Shown: positions 1 to 12,501, numbered from the stretch's first letter. The stretch is 64,000 nucleotides of DNA from Basidiobolus meristosporus CBS 931.73 (GCA_002104905.1 MCFE01000163.1:62001-126000), one strand, 5' to 3'. A program made the numbers and translations. The notes: a model not told the origin generated them from the letters alone.

Positions 1-575
1 TTCTGGATATGAGTAGCATGGGTTTCTGGTTGATTGATGAATTACAACAAAATAGACGGGTTTTTCCAAGTACAAGGTCAAGCTTGCAGTTCCCAAAAAT
101 ATAGGCCTGTAGGTCTTCTTCATAGTCAATGATCTTCATTCCTACTGGCTGCACATTACAGTTGATTATGTAAGAGTTCCCATCAGCTGAATTGACTGAA
201 GTGGATTTAGTGGGTTCTGAGTTGGCTCCAGCGTTCAAAGCAAATTGCTATGAAATGTACTCATGCAATGCTCCTGAGCCAGTTTTGATCTTGAGTGGTA
301 CTCCATTGATTACTCCATTTAAGTATAATAGCTTTCCTGAGTTTGAGGTCATCTGGGATAAGTGTTCTTCTGTCATATGGAAGGTGAGCTCAGAGTCTTC
401 TTCAAGTTCATCCCCTATGTTACTAAGCTCAAAGGCTTCAATATGGCTGAAGGTTCTTGATGACTTGTGTACATTTCTTCTCTGAGTGTAGTACTTTGCA
501 ATATGTCCCTGCTGGTGGCCATTAAACCACATCTTTCTTATAACATTCCTCTGAAGTAGGATTCTTCTGCATAGC
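1..575 (-). mobile_element. Inverted fragment of Ty3/gypsy gag-protease
   Basis: Read on the minus strand, this stretch is a diverged copy of the gag tail and protease start of the gypsy element at about 15060-15640. It has a decayed zinc knuckle (GHQQGHIAKYY remains), an acidic ELEEDSELTFHMTEE block, then a protease-like segment where the expected DSGA reads GSGA. The match runs off the left edge of the window, so the true left end is unknown. At about 576 it abuts copia sequence on the opposite strand, a clean breakpoint between two families. It is a fossil with no usable frame. Confidence 0.8.
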
Positions 576-1493
576 ATCTATTTCCATTGGCACAGATCCA
601 GAGACTAGACATTAAGCAAACATTTGCTCTGGATGCCAAGCTTAACCCAATTAGGACAGTTCTAGCCCTCGCAGCTGTACACAGTATAGATCCACTCCAA
701 ATGGATGTCAAAACACCACTTTTATATGGTGACATGCACAAATTATATATATGGAGCAATCAGAAGACTTTACCAGCCCAATAGGCCTCACAATGTGTGC
801 AGAATTAAGAGATTGCTATATGGACACAAACAGGCACCTAGAGCATGGTATAAAAAGATTGACACATGTCAATAGGAGATTTGGCTCAATTGTAGCATTG
901 CAGTATGCAAAATATATACAACAGCTCAAACAGGTGTCATCATACTTCTTTATGTGGTCAGCCACATAATAGCAACAAGTAACCAGGAGGTACTTGAACA
1001 GACAAAGCCAGATTTGCTTGGCAAGTTTAAGATGAAAGTTTGGAGAAAATAAAACTATTTTCTTGGAATTGAAAAGAAAGTTGTCATACCTGCACAGAGA
1101 ATTGTGCTAAATCTAAGTACATTGAGGACACTTGTAGATGCTACATAATTGAACAATGCTAGCCTTCAGCTACCACTATGGACAATATGCTCAAATTCAG
1201 CAAATCACAGCCAGTTTTAGGAGAAAATGGCCCAAAGTTGTACTAAAACTTTCCCTATCAATCCATGGTAAGTAGCTTAATGTACTTGATGGTGTCTTCT
1301 TGTCCAGTTGAACAAACTTACAGATATCTACCAGGTACTACTAATATGATACTGGAATACTCTGGAGCTGCTAATAGGCAGAAATATTCTTGTCCAGATG
1401 AACAAACTTACAGATATCTACCAGGTACCATTAATATGATACTGGAATACTCTGGAGCTGCTAATAGGCAAAAATGTGATAGATATAGTGGAT
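576..1493 (+). mobile_element. Degraded copia family A reverse transcriptase-RNase H fragment
   Basis: The plus strand aligns by eye with the pol end of the copia element at 7820-12501, from about 10790 (motif resembling GLDFKETFAPV) into the start of the RNase H region. Stops and frameshifts occur throughout. The 3' part contains a 90-bp tandem duplication. It ends where a truncated LTR start follows at about 1494. Confidence 0.8.
1298..1478 (+). repeat. 90-bp tandem duplication inside copia RT/RNase H
   Basis: Two near-identical 90-bp units lie head to tail, each starting around the word TTGTCCAG and ending around GCTAATAGGCA. The intact family A copy at about 11500-11650 has this segment once. 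The duplication is therefore a local event in this copy. The two units differ at only a few bases. Confidence 0.85.
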
Positions 1494-3292
1494 GAAAATT
1501 TGGATTATTTGGTATCATTCAGTAGCTCAAAGCTTACTCAGCAATTTTGGACTACTTTTGATCATTGTAGGACTAACTCGCATCCCTAACTAACATATTC
1601 CCTGTAAAGGAGAGGTCTGATGGGAAAACTACAGACTTTGAAAATCAAGATGCAAATCCAACTTGAGGGAAGAAAGCTTTGGAATAAAGAAACAGGAAAA
1701 GAAGCTGTGCGCAAAGAAACAGCAGGAGTGGATGAGTTTTGAGGGAAGGAGAGAGAGGCCTTTAAAGATATATGTATTGATGTGTAAGGTTCTTTCATTG
1801 GACAAATCCATGCTTCGAATACTGCCAAAGCAGCATGGGAGTTCTTGGAAAAGATCTTTAAAGTAAAGTCAGTATCAAGCAAGCATTATTTCATACAAAA
1901 GCTCATCAGCATGAGGAAAAAGTCAGATGATGACATGCTCCAACATATTACCAGTATAGGACACTTGCAGAAGAACTTTGCAGTATTAATGCTAGTGTAG
2001 ATCATGAAGAAAAGATACTCTGTCTTCTTTGCAGCCTACCAGATGGGTATGAGCCACTGGTACTTTTGTCTGAAATCAGAGAAGACAATCTGACTATAGA
2101 CTATGTCAGAGGTAGACTTCTCCACAAGGAACTCAAATGTAATGATCAAGCACAGAGGTGTGAAGACAATGCTTTATTCAGCTCAGAAATGTGTACAGAA
2201 AAGAAGGGAAAGCAGCAAAACCAAAGATAACCTGGTTGCTGTAGCTACTGTGAGAAGCCAAGACACAGGGCAAGCAAATGCAAGAAGAAACAAGCCAACA
2301 AAACCATATAACTACTGATGAACAGTTAGTTGTAAATGTTCAAGAGAGTTCAAATAACCAAAGTACTGAAATCTATGTTTACTCTTGAGCATTAGAGCAT
2401 ATATGCAGTATAAATGAATGATGCAGCAACTTAAAGACTGTTCCCATAAGAAAGGCTTATCTGGGAGACAACTCTGCACTAGAAGCTGCCACCAGTGGGT
2501 CTATAAAACCAAAAATGAGTGATATATTAAGGGCTACGGTAACAAAACTAACTGGCATACTCTATATACCTGGAATAGCTAAGAGCCTATTCTCAGTCAG
2601 GAAAGTAACTGATCAGGGGCTAAAGTTTGCTTTATTTAGCTAATTTACTCAATATTCTGTGAAAATGTACCAAAATAAACTTTGGGAATCAAAGATCACA
2701 ATAAATATGAGCTAGAATGCAAAATCATTGGAGCTGAGTATGTCAAAACTACTAAAAGTGATGAAACTAGCTGGATGTTGTGGTGTAGGTGGCTGAGACA
2801 CATTGGGGAGCGGAAAATAAGCCATCTGGTGAAGATTCAGCTTGTTTTGGGGCTAGATTACTCAATTCCAATTGAATTGAGTGTCTGAAAGGGATGCTTA
2901 TATGGTAAACAAACTAGGCAACATCTAAAGGAGCTCAGAGGGTATCAACATCACTATAGGGTTGGCTGATGTACACTTGGACATATGTGGCCCAATGAGA
3001 GCACTGTCTTTCAGAGCCAAGCAATATTTTATGGCTTTCATTGATGGCAAGGCAAGATATACATGGGTGTATTACCTCAAGACAAAGGATGAGGCTTTAG
3101 AGGCATTTAAGCACTTCAAGAGCATGAATAAACACAAACCAGATGTAAATTGAAGATGCTGCTCAACATAGGTTGCAAAATTCTGCTCATTTATGGGTAT
3201 ACTTCAATGGACCATTATTCCACATACTCCACAGCAAAACGGAGTAGCAGAATGTGCAAATATAACAATAGTAGCAATGGCAAGATCATGTT
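1494..3292 (+). mobile_element. Copia family A: truncated LTR start fused to decayed gag-protease-integrase
   Basis: About 80 bp resembling the first bases of the family A LTR (TTGGTATCATTCAG) are followed directly at about 1580 by gag matching 8270 onward in the intact copy. A CCHC-like knuckle, a protease and an integrase follow. The integrase keeps a recognisable DICGPMRALSF block at about 2977-3010 and PQQNGVAE at about 3230. Many stops and indels make it non-functional. Most of the LTR, the primer-binding site and the first gag codons are missing, which suggests a recombination or deletion product rather than a simple insertion. Confidence 0.75.
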
Positions 3293-3871
3293 ACCTCTAC
3301 AAAGGTCTACATACTGAGATTCTTTACAAATAAACAGCATTTCAACTGTTATCAATATTTCCTGATGGTTTCCTTTTATCCAACTCACCTCTTAAATTGC
3401 CACAATAGTGAGCTAGAATGGGGTAGGGATCTTATTGACAAATGCTCTACTGCTGGGTATGTATTACTTTATGCTGGTGCAGCTGTTATTTGGAATTGCA
3501 AGAAATAATTAACTGTGGCCCAATCTACAACTGAAGCTGAAAATGTTGCCGCTTGTCAAGCAACTAAGGAGGCTATGTGGCTATAGCTACTATCCAAAGA
3601 CTAAGGTTTTGATTCAGATGAACCAACATGCACTGACAAGAATATTCAAAGTTGTATTTCATTTGCTAGGAATCCCACTAATCATGCCAGAGCTCAGCAT
3701 ATAAATATGCAACACCACTTTGTTAGGGAAGCTGTAGAAAATAATTAAGTAGAGTTAGTTTGCTGCCTATTTGAAAAACTGGTGGCAGATGTATTGACAA
3801 ATCATTGGTTAGGCAACAGCTTGAGACTCCTGGAGAGGAAGTTGGATTAAGGAACTATAGTTGAGGGGAAA
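3293..3871 (+). mobile_element. Copia family A: internal LTR 3' fragment plus RNase H tail
   Basis: Bases about 3293-3404 resemble the last third of the family A LTR (CTACAAAGGT...AAATTGCCACA). They are followed at about 3405 by the RNase H end of pol (AWNGRDLID-like, then STTEAE-like and FVREAVENN-like blocks). The segment ends in a purine-rich tract (GAGGGGAA) immediately before an LTR, as expected at the 3' end of a copia element. The LTR piece inside pol shows a rearranged mosaic. Confidence 0.7.
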
Positions 3872-4238
3872 TGTTGCAATACTGAGCTATTTGATATCAC
3901 TCAGCAGCTAACAATTTACTAAGCAATTCTGGATTAGTTTTGAACACTGAAGGACTAATTTACAGCCCTGACTTTACCACTTTCTTCAGATCTACAATGC
4001 TATTATTATTCCCTTATGGTCACATCAAATTGGCTCCTTTACCAAACATTGTGTGCCATCCTGAAACTGTTAGAGAATGCTGCTGAGTGCTGAGAGGCTC
4101 TCCTTACTTAGTGTTACAGCTGTGCTACTTTGACAGTAGTACAAATATTGAGCTCCTTTATGAGTAAACAGCAGCTCAGCTGTCATCACTATTTCCTGAT
4201 AAGTGCCATTTGTCCAAATCAGTTCCTAAGTTGCAACA
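3872..4238 (+). repeat. Old copia family A LTR
   Basis: This 367-bp sequence aligns end to end with the 369-bp LTRs at 7820-8188 and 12133-12501, starting TGTTG and ending GCAACA. It has many substitutions. A purine tract precedes it, so it is the 3' LTR of the mosaic copia to its left. Gypsy RT sequence starts immediately after it. Confidence 0.85.
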
Positions 4239-6613
4239 GGATGTGCATTGACTGCAGAGCTCTCAGCTCAGTTACTGTAAAGAGTAGGAACCCCATACCT
4301 TGATTGATGAGTTTTTGGTCCAACTCATTGTAGCTACCATTTTCAGCCAGAGTGATCTCATGATAGGATACAACCAGATCAGGGTGAAACTAGAAGACAT
4401 TCCTAGGACAGCATGCAGGATTGGTAAGGAGCATTAAGAGTACTTAGTTGTGAGTTTTGGGCTTATTGATGACCTTAACGTAAACAGTCTTCCAGGAATA
4501 CTCAGAGATGTTTCTGGTAATTACCTAGATGTAATATTGATTTAGAGCAAGACAGAAGAGGACCACTTGGTGCACATGGAAAATGTCTTGAAGAAGCTAG
4601 GTGTGAACAAGCTATACCGCAAGCTAGCAAGGTTCTAATTCTTGAAGGTACATGCTGAATACCTGGGACACAAAGCAACTAGCACAGGAGTGACCTTAGA
4701 CTCCAAGAAGGTTAAAGTCATCAAAATCTGAGGCAGCCCAATATCATATTGTAATCAGATCATTCCTTGCAATGGTTTCCTATTATTGGAGATTTGTCAA
4801 GTCCTTTGCAACAATTGCAGCCCGTTTAGTTGATATTCTCCAGAAAGACAGTATCATGAAATGGGACATAGGCTGTGAGACTGCCTTTCAGAAGCTCAGG
4901 AATGAACTTGCTAAGCTTCCAAGCTTAAGAATCCCAGACTTCAGTACAGAGTTTACTCTGTGTACAGATACCTTAGACTATGCAATTGATAAATCACTGA
5001 GCTAAGAACATGAGGGAAAGGACTACCCACATGCTTTTGAGTTTAATCAACTGAACTCAGCTGAGCTAAGCTATCCAGTTCATGAGAAGGAAATGCTTGC
5101 TTTGACACACTGCTTGAAGACTTGGAGAAACTACATTAAAGGAGGAAAGTGTGCTGAGAAGACTGAATACCCCTCACTTCAGAATATACTTATGCAGAAG
5201 GTAATCTCCAGAAGAACGACAAGATGGAATAAATACACCTGGCAATTTGACTTGGAGATTATCTACTGTTCTGGGAAAAGCAACACAGTTGCAGATGCCT
5301 TATTAAGACTAGATCAATTTGCACAACTCAACTTTGTGCATGAATCAGATTAGCATAGCTATTGCCAAAGTACTTGGAGGAGCAATCCATTTGCAATGAA
5401 GTGGATGAGGTTATTAAGAAGATAATCCAGGATGAAGCCAGCAAGTTAGAAGTACGAGATAAAACACTCTTACAAACTATTGATGGAAGCACAGTTGTTT
5501 ATTGCCCTGATGTTGCTCACCTGCGTTTATTACATGAGCTACATAATGGATATGGACATCTTGAAATTGTAGGAACCTACAGCCTTATGAAAGCCAGAGC
5601 ATGGTGGCCAAGAATGAAACACAATGTTGAGAAGCTAGAGAAAGCATTCTCAAACGGCTAAATAAAACAAGGCCAACCACAGAGAGTTGCTGTACTCTTT
5701 TCCTTGGAGCTTATGAAGCCACTTGAGAGATGGGGAATTGACTTTACTGAAAGACTGCCAACCACCAAGAAAATGCAATCATTGAATCCTAGTAGCAACT
5801 GACCATGCCACCAAAAGGCCAGTGGCTTAAGTTGTACCTGTAGACAGTGAGTAAGAAATTGCAAATTTTATCTTCCAAGAGATTCTTATGCGGTCTAGAT
5901 GCCCTGCAGAGATTTTATCCAATAGAGGAGCAAGTTTTAAGGCAAAGATATTGAATATTTACCTGGAAATGCAGCAGATCAAACACTTGAAACCTTGGCA
6001 TATCACCCCATAACTAATGTAGTCACTGAGCAGTTTAATGGATTTGTTGGAAAAATGCTGACTAAGCATGCAAATGGAGCTGTCTGTAGATAGGATGAGT
6101 ATATTGACCAAGTACTTTTGGCATGCAGAGTTAGAGCATACAAAACCACCCAACAATGCCATTTTACTTTGTGCATGGACGTGAACCAAGGATTCAAGGA
6201 GATCTTGCACAACCAAAGCTACAGACACCTTAGAAGATGAACTTAATCAGCCAAGTTGACACCAGCAGTTGGAACAAAGATGTTAAGAGGCACAGGCCAA
6301 AGTGTCTTACAGTGCCAAAAAGATGATGCAAGGATTTGATAAGACTTTATTTCCAGAGGTGTTGATAGTTGAGAACTTTGTTTTGCTGAGAATCAACATA
6401 GATGAGGTTAGAGCCACAATGGACAGGACCTTTCAAGATTATCAGATAATATCCACTTGCTACCTACTAACTAGTGTGCATACATGATAATATCTAAGAA
6501 GATTTAGTTCATAGAGTCAGACTCAAGACTTGCTGCCAATCTTGTACCATTGAGACACTGGTATCACAAGAAATAAAATTCAGGAGAACTCTCTCAACTT
6601 TAGTAGGGGAGTG
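4239..6613 (+). mobile_element. Degraded Ty3/gypsy pol (RT-RNase H-integrase), copy 1
   Basis: The sequence begins inside RT (MCIDC-ALSSVTV-like, equivalent to 16074 in copy 2). It continues through RNase H (AIDKSLS..., 4772-5005, and TRWNKYTWQFDLEIIYCSGKSNTVADAL at about 5219-5310) and an integrase zinc-binding and core region (5360-6230), to the C-terminal GNFVLLR-like module at about 6350. It keeps the RT stretch that copy 2 has lost, but carries many stops. The 5' half of the element is absent, because copia sequence lies directly upstream. Confidence 0.82.
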
Positions 6614-6981
6614 TGCTATGATCTACAGCCTGAATGCTTAACTTTGATCAGATTTTGTCAAATTAATTAGTTATATGCTTAGCCTATCTGTGTATCAGTG
6701 TTATATACCGGATCAGTTGTCTTAGTCAGGAGATGAGTCATCAGATCCTGATCATACAGAAACAGATATATTCTAGTATATTATAATTTGGTATTCATAA
6801 TGCAATCAAATTAGTCATCAGCCATAACCTGCATTTGGAAGTACAGTTGGTCAGCAACTGATCTGGCAAATATATTTAGGGAGCTGCGGAAACCTCAGTC
6901 AGAATCAGGTTAAGTTTTAGTAAGTGCAATGTTAGATAAACTCTCTATTCCTCTACAACTCTGGTATCAAGACTTGTAACA
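6614..6981 (+). repeat. Gypsy LTR, copy 1 (3' LTR)
   Basis: This 368-bp sequence, from TGCTATGATC to CTTGTAACA, aligns with the 369-bp gypsy LTR at 18221-18589. It lies downstream of pol after a short purine tract (AGGGGAG). It has diverged from the other LTR by many substitutions, so the copy is old. Confidence 0.85.
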
Positions 6982-7814
6982 CCTCAACTTAAGGACCCAT
7001 GGTGATTTTAAGTCAGTTTCTGGCTCAAATTCTTAATGTACTGCATGATATACTAATAGATTAAAGGGACTTCTGCGAGTAATACATAGAGGACAAATTA
7101 AGGCACCGTTTCAAAGGCATTAGACACAGGGTAAGCTATTTTCTTGATGAATTAGAAGGTGAGCCTTGAGGGGAAGATTACAGACCACAGGCAACCACAT
7201 CTGGATCACCCCACTTGCTTTACTCATTTCCTTACCATCCCTTACAATGCTAATATACCAGCACACATCAGTTCAGTATACACCAGCACCCTTTGCAGGA
7301 GCACCATACACCAAGCTTACACATGTTGAGTCCATGTCTGAGGCTCAGAGTAAAAATACCAGAGCTTACTAAGTGCCTTCACACCTGGTAGTCAGCATAT
7401 TACTTCTGGTGAACTAATCACTAATGACTCACTGGAAGAGCCTTCACTACAGGAGCCATTGGCAAGTAAAAGAATGTGTCAGCATGTGGCACTTCAGGCC
7501 AGTTCTGCAATATCAACTGGGGCAATTCAGGGCTTCCAAGCAACTGTACTACAATTATCAACCATGAGGCAAAAAAACTGACTTCTGTACAAAGGTAGTC
7601 AAGATGATAGTCAACTATAAAGTAATGTAGGTGTGCAATGTGAATCACTGCCAATTGCTTCAGTAGTAGTCCCTGTCAGAGTATACCTAGGAGAAGTTGA
7701 TGAGAATGAGTTGAACTGCAATCATTTGTAATGATCTAAACAACACACTTTTTTGTAATTCAAATGAAGCCATCACTGACTAGGGGTCAGTATATTTCTG
7801 GCATAAATAATATC
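6982..7814. other. Unassigned AT-rich spacer
   Basis: About 830 bases lie between the gypsy LTR and the copia family A insertion. Short open frames exist (for example 7166-7372 plus) but I recognise no domain, and codon content is not convincing. It is probably older decayed repeat sequence into which the copia element inserted. Confidence 0.4.
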
Positions 7815-7819
7815 AAGGA
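7815..7819. other. Target-site duplication AAGGA, left copy
   Basis: AAGGA lies directly before the TGTTG start of the 5' LTR and recurs at 12502-12506 directly after the 3' LTR. A perfect 5-bp duplication is the usual copia integration footprint. Confidence 0.92.
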
Positions 7820-8188
7820 TGTTGAAATATTGGACTATTTGGTATCATTCAGCAGCTAAAAATTTACTTAACAATTCCAGGCTAGTCTTAGTCACTGTAG
7901 GACTCATTTACTGCCTTAACTTTGCCACTTTCTCCAGATATATGATCTTGTGATTATTCCCCTATAGTCAGGATCAAATTAGCACTATTACCAAACATTA
8001 TGTACTAACCCTGAAACTGTTACAGAATTCTCCTGAATATTGAGAAACCCTCCCTACTTAGTGTTGCAGCTGTATTACTTCTACAAAGGTATAAATACTG
8101 AGCCTCTTTATGAATAAACAACAGTTCAACTATTATCACTATTTCTTGATAAGTTCCTTATATCCAAATCACTTCTTAAATTGCAACA
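7820..8188 (+). repeat. 5' LTR of copia family A element
   Basis: This 369-bp sequence starts TGTTGAAATA and ends TTGCAACA. It carries a TATA-like GGTATAAATACTGAG about 100 bp from its 3' end, followed by an AATAAA signal, as expected for an LTR promoter and polyadenylation region. It is almost identical to 12133-12501. Confidence 0.95.
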
Positions 8189-8202
8189 GGTTATGAGCCC
8201 CG
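8189..8202 (+). other. Copia primer-binding site (initiator tRNA-Met anticodon arm)
   Basis: GGTTATGAGCCCCG lies directly after the LTR end. Its complement contains GGGGCTCATAACC, the anticodon stem-loop of eukaryotic initiator tRNA-Met (CAT anticodon in the centre). It does not pair with the tRNA 3' acceptor end. Drosophila copia is known to prime from a 5' half of tRNA-iMet in this way. The same site follows the family C LTRs at 19982 and 28131. Confidence 0.85.
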
Positions 8203-8224
8203 ATTGCCTTAATCTATTCTAAAG

Positions 8225-11200
8225 ATGACTTCTACCAGCAAACAAAGCAATACCAACATCTTCCCTGTAAAGGAGAGGTTTGATGGGAAGAACTACAGAC
8301 TTTGGAGAATCAAGATGCAGATCCACCTTGAGGAAAGAAAGCTTTGGAACATAGTAACAGGAAAGGAAGTTGAGCCCAAAGGAACAGCAGAAGATGTGGA
8401 GAAGTTTCAAGAGAAGGAGAGAAAGGCCTTCAATGCAATATGCATCAATGTGCAAGACTCCTTCATTGGACAAATCCATGCCTCAAATACTGCCAAAGCA
8501 GCATGGGATCCTTAGAGAAGATCTTTAGAGCAAAGTCAGTATCAAGCAAGCTTTATTTGAAACGAAAGTTCTTCAACATGAGAAAAAAGCCAGATGATGA
8601 CATGCTACAACTCATTACCAGAATGGAGACACTTGCAGAAGAACTTTACAGTATTAATGCTGGTGTAGATGATGAAGAAAAGATACTCTGTCTGCTTTGC
8701 AGCCTACCAGACAAGTATGAGCCACTCATACTTTCTTTTGAAAGCAGAGAAGACAACTTGACTTTAGACTATGTCAAAGGAAGACTTCTCCATGAAGAAC
8801 TCAGACGTAATGATCAAGCAGAGAAAATTGAAGATAATGCTTTATTCAGCTCAGAAAGGCATACAGAAAAGAAGGGAAAGCAACAAAACCGAAGAAAACC
8901 TGGCTGCTGTAACTACTGTAAGAAGCCAGGACACTGGGCAAGAGAATGCAAGAAGAAACAAGCAGACGAAAAACAGAAACTAGAGCAGGCAAACCATATA
9001 ACTACTGATGAACAGCTATTTGTCACTGTACAAGAGAGTGCAAGTAACCAAAGTAATGAATGGTATATTGACTCTGGAGCATCACAGCATATTTGTGGTA
9101 TAAAGGATTGGTTCAGCAACTTAAAAACTATTCCCGTAAGAAAGGTTTATCTGGGAGATAACTCTGCATTGGAAGCTACCGCCAGTGGGTCTATACAACT
9201 AAATATGAGTGATAACTCAGGGGCAACAACAGCAAAACTGACTGACGTACTCTATGTACCTGGAATAGCTAAGAACCTACTCTCAGTCAGTAAAGCAACT
9301 ACTCAGGGACTGAAATTTGTTTTTACTAAGCTGAGCTGCTCAATATTGAGTGAAAATGGACAAAAATTAGCTTCGGGAATCAGAGATCACAATATATACA
9401 AGTTACAATGCAAGATCATTGTACCTGAGTATGTCAACATTGCTGAAACTGATGAAACCAACTGGGAGACGTGGCATAGGAGGCTAGGACACATAGGGGA
9501 ACAGAAAATGAGCCAATTGGTGAAAAATCAGCTTGTTTTGGGCCTAAAATACTCAATTCCGATCAAATTGAATGTTTGTAAGGGATGTTCATATGGCAAA
9601 CAAGCTAGGCAACGTTTCAAGAGCTCAGAAGGCATCAATACCACCGAAATTTTGGCTATTGTATACTCAGACATATGTGGCCCCATGAGAACACTGTCCT
9701 TTGGAGCCAAGAGATACTTTATGACGTTTATTGATGACAAGACAAGATATACATGGGTGTACTTCCTCAAAACAAAGGATGAAGCTTTAGAGACGTTTAA
9801 GCACTTCAAGAACATGGCAGAAACACAAACTGGGTGTAAATTGAAGGTACTACGAAGTGACAATGGAAGAGAATACTGCTCAAAGGAGTTTGCAAAATAC
9901 TGCTTGTCTACTGGTATACTTCAACAGACCACAGTTCCTCATACTCCACAGCAAAATGGAGTAGCAGAACGTGCAAACAGAACAATAGTAGAGATGGGAA
10001 GATCTATGCTACATGATAAGGGAATGGACTACAAGTTTTGGGCTGAATCTGTTGCTACCGCTGTATACATCAAGAACAGATGCCCAACAACAGCACTACG
10101 TGATTCTACACCCTTTGAAGCATATACAGGCAAAAAACCAGATCTCCAGCACCTCAGGATCTTTGGCAGTGATGTTTTTATCACATCCCTGACAAAAACG
10201 CTCAAAGTTGGAACCAAAGAGTAGAAAAGGGATCTTTCTTGGGTATTGTGAAGATACTAAAGGGTATAGAGTGTATGATGGCAAAATTCAGAAGCTGATC
10301 AAGAGCAGGGACGTTGTATTTGAGGAAATTCAGATCAGAAAGCCACAGAAATCATTGGCCAGCTGCCTGATGATGCAATCAACACAAATGAAGAAGATAC
10401 GTACCAAATCCAGCCAGAGATGGAAGATACTTCTACCAGTTCCAGATCAGAACAGATTATCCCAGTTAGGAGATCTACCAGAATAAGAAATGCCCCTGGA
10501 TCCTGGTGGCAGACATCCAATGATCATGAAGAAGCTTATCTTGCCTTATGTGCCGAACCTCAGAATCTGGAACAGGCAATGCAAGGTCCAGATGCTACTA
10601 AGTGGCAACAAGCCATGCAGGAGGAGTACCAATCACTGATCAAGGCAAAAACGTGGGAACTGGTAGATTTACCAAATGGGAGAAAGCCAATAGGATGTAG
10701 ATGGGTCTACAAGATCAAGATAACCTCAAATGGTGCCGTTGATAAGTACAAGGCTAGATTGGTAGCTAAAGGCTATTCCCAGATCCAGGGACTAGACTTT
10801 AAGGAAACATTTGCTCCGGTTGCCAAGTTTAACTCTATTAGGACAGTTCTAGCCCTGGCAGCTGTACACAGTCTAGATCTACACCAAATGGACGTCAAAA
10901 CAGCCTTTCTAAATGGGAATTTGCAAGAAACTATATATATGGAGCAACCAGAAGGTTTTACCAATCCAAAAAGCCCCCATAAGGTGTGCAAACTTAGAAA
11001 ATTGTTGTATGGGCTTAAGCAGGCACCCAGAGCATGGTATAACAAGATTGACACATATCTAGAGGAAATTGGGTTCTCTCGTAGCACTGCAGATCACAGT
11101 ATATATGTGAAACAGCTCAAAAAGGGTGTGATCATCCTAGTTCTTTATGTGGACGACCTAATTATAGCTACAAGTGATCAAGAGGCACTTAAACAGACGA

Positions 11201-12138
11201 AATCAGATCTCTTCAGCAAGTTTGAGATGAAAGATCTTGGAAAATTGAGCTATTTTCTTGGAATTGAGGTCATATTTGACATACCTACGCAGAAAATTGT
11301 GCTGAATCAGTCTAAGTACATCAGGGACATTCTTAGACGCTTCAAAATGGAAAATTGCAAACCTGCAGCAACCCCTATGGACAATAACCTAAAATTAAGC
11401 AAATCTCAGCCAGTTATAGATGAAAACGGCTCAAATATGGACCAAAACTTTCCCTATCAATCAATGGTTGGTAGCCTATTGTACTTGATGGTGTCTACAC
11501 GTCCAGATATTGCAGTAGCAGTTGGAATAGTCAGTCAATTCATGCAGAATTATGGATCAGATCAAATTGCAGCAGTTAAGCGGATTTTCAGATATCTACA
11601 AGGTACCATAAATATGGTACTGGAATACTCTGGAGCAGCAAATAGGCAAAAATTTGATGGTTATAGTGATTCAGATTGGGGTAGGGATTTGATTGACAGA
11701 CGCTCTACCACAGGCTATATATTTCTTTATGCTGGTGCAGCTATTACTTGGAATTGCAAGAAACAACCAACTGTGGCACTATCTACAACTGAAGCCAAAT
11801 ATATGGCTGCATGTCAAGCAACTAAGGAGGCTATATGGCTACGAAAATTATTCAAAGACTTAGGTTTTATTTCAGGTGAACCAACATGTATTTACAAGGA
11901 TAATCAAAGTTGTATTTCATTAGCTAGAAATCCTACTAATCATGCCAGAACTAAGCACATTGATATACAGCATCACTTTGTGAGGGAAGCTGTAGAAAAT
12001 AACTTAGTGGAGCTGGTTTACTGCCCAACTGACAAAATGGTGGCAGACATATTGACAAAACCACTAGCTAGGCCACAGTTTGAGATCCTTAGAGAGAAAT
12101 TGGGATTAAGAAATTATTTAGTTGAGGGGGAGTGTTGA
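8225..12138 (+). pseudogene. Copia family A gag-pol, disrupted by three frameshifts
   Basis: Gag starts at ATG 8225. A one-base deletion near 8510 ends that frame after AAWDP. The second frame runs to 10224 and holds a CCHC knuckle (CNYCKKPGHWAREC, about 8908), protease (WYIDSGASQH, 9061), the integrase HHCC region (about 9472-9605) and the integrase DDE core with D (DICGP, 9670), D (RSDNGRE, 9855) and E (NGVAERAN, 9958). Further shifts lie near 10190-10215 and 10335. The last frame runs to 12138 with RT (YVDDLIIA, about 11146), RNase H (YSDSDWG, about 11663) and DNQSCI/TKHIDIQHHF blocks, and its stop lies just inside the 3' LTR. All catalytic residues I can see are intact, so decay is recent and limited to indels. 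Confidence 0.93.
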
Positions 12139-12501
12139 AATATTGGACTATTTGGTATCATTCAGCAGCTAAAAATTTACTTAACAATTCTAGGCTAGTC
12201 TTAGTCACTGTAGGACTCATTTACTGCCTTAACTTTGCCACTTTCTCCAGATATATGATCTTATGATTATTCCCCTATAGTCAGGATCAAATTAGCACTA
12301 TTACCAAACATTATGTACTAACCCTGAAACTGTTACAGAATGCTCCTGAATATTGAGAAACCCTCCCTACTTAGTGTTGCAGCTGTATTACTTCTACAAA
12401 GGTATAAATACTGAGCTTCTTTATGAATAAACAACAGTTCAACTATTATCACTATCTCTTGATAAGTTCCTTATATCCATATCACTTCTTAAATTGCAAC
12501 A
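12133..12501 (+). repeat. 3' LTR of copia family A element
   Basis: This 369-bp LTR follows the polypurine tract GAGGGGGAG. Its sequence differs from the 5' LTR at about six positions by eye. It is followed directly by the duplicated target AAGGA. Confidence 0.95.

Larger units (their letters stand above)
7820..12501 (+). mobile_element. Near-complete Ty1/copia element, family A
   Basis: A 4682-bp element is bounded by two 369-bp LTRs and a perfect 5-bp target-site duplication. Domain order is gag, protease, integrase, RT, RNase H, which is diagnostic of Ty1/copia. The primer-binding site follows the 5' LTR directly, and a polypurine tract (GAGGGGGAG, 12124-12132) precedes the 3' LTR. I count about six differences between the LTRs, so it is the youngest insertion in the window. 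Three frameshifts in gag-pol mean this copy is probably not autonomous. Confidence 0.95.

Noticed and set aside
1298-1478. Tandem repeats (also the minisatellite at 24.65 kb) considered as a CRISPR-like array.
   Set aside because: Units are long, imperfect and lie inside retroelement sequence or eukaryotic minisatellite context, without unique spacers between constant repeats.
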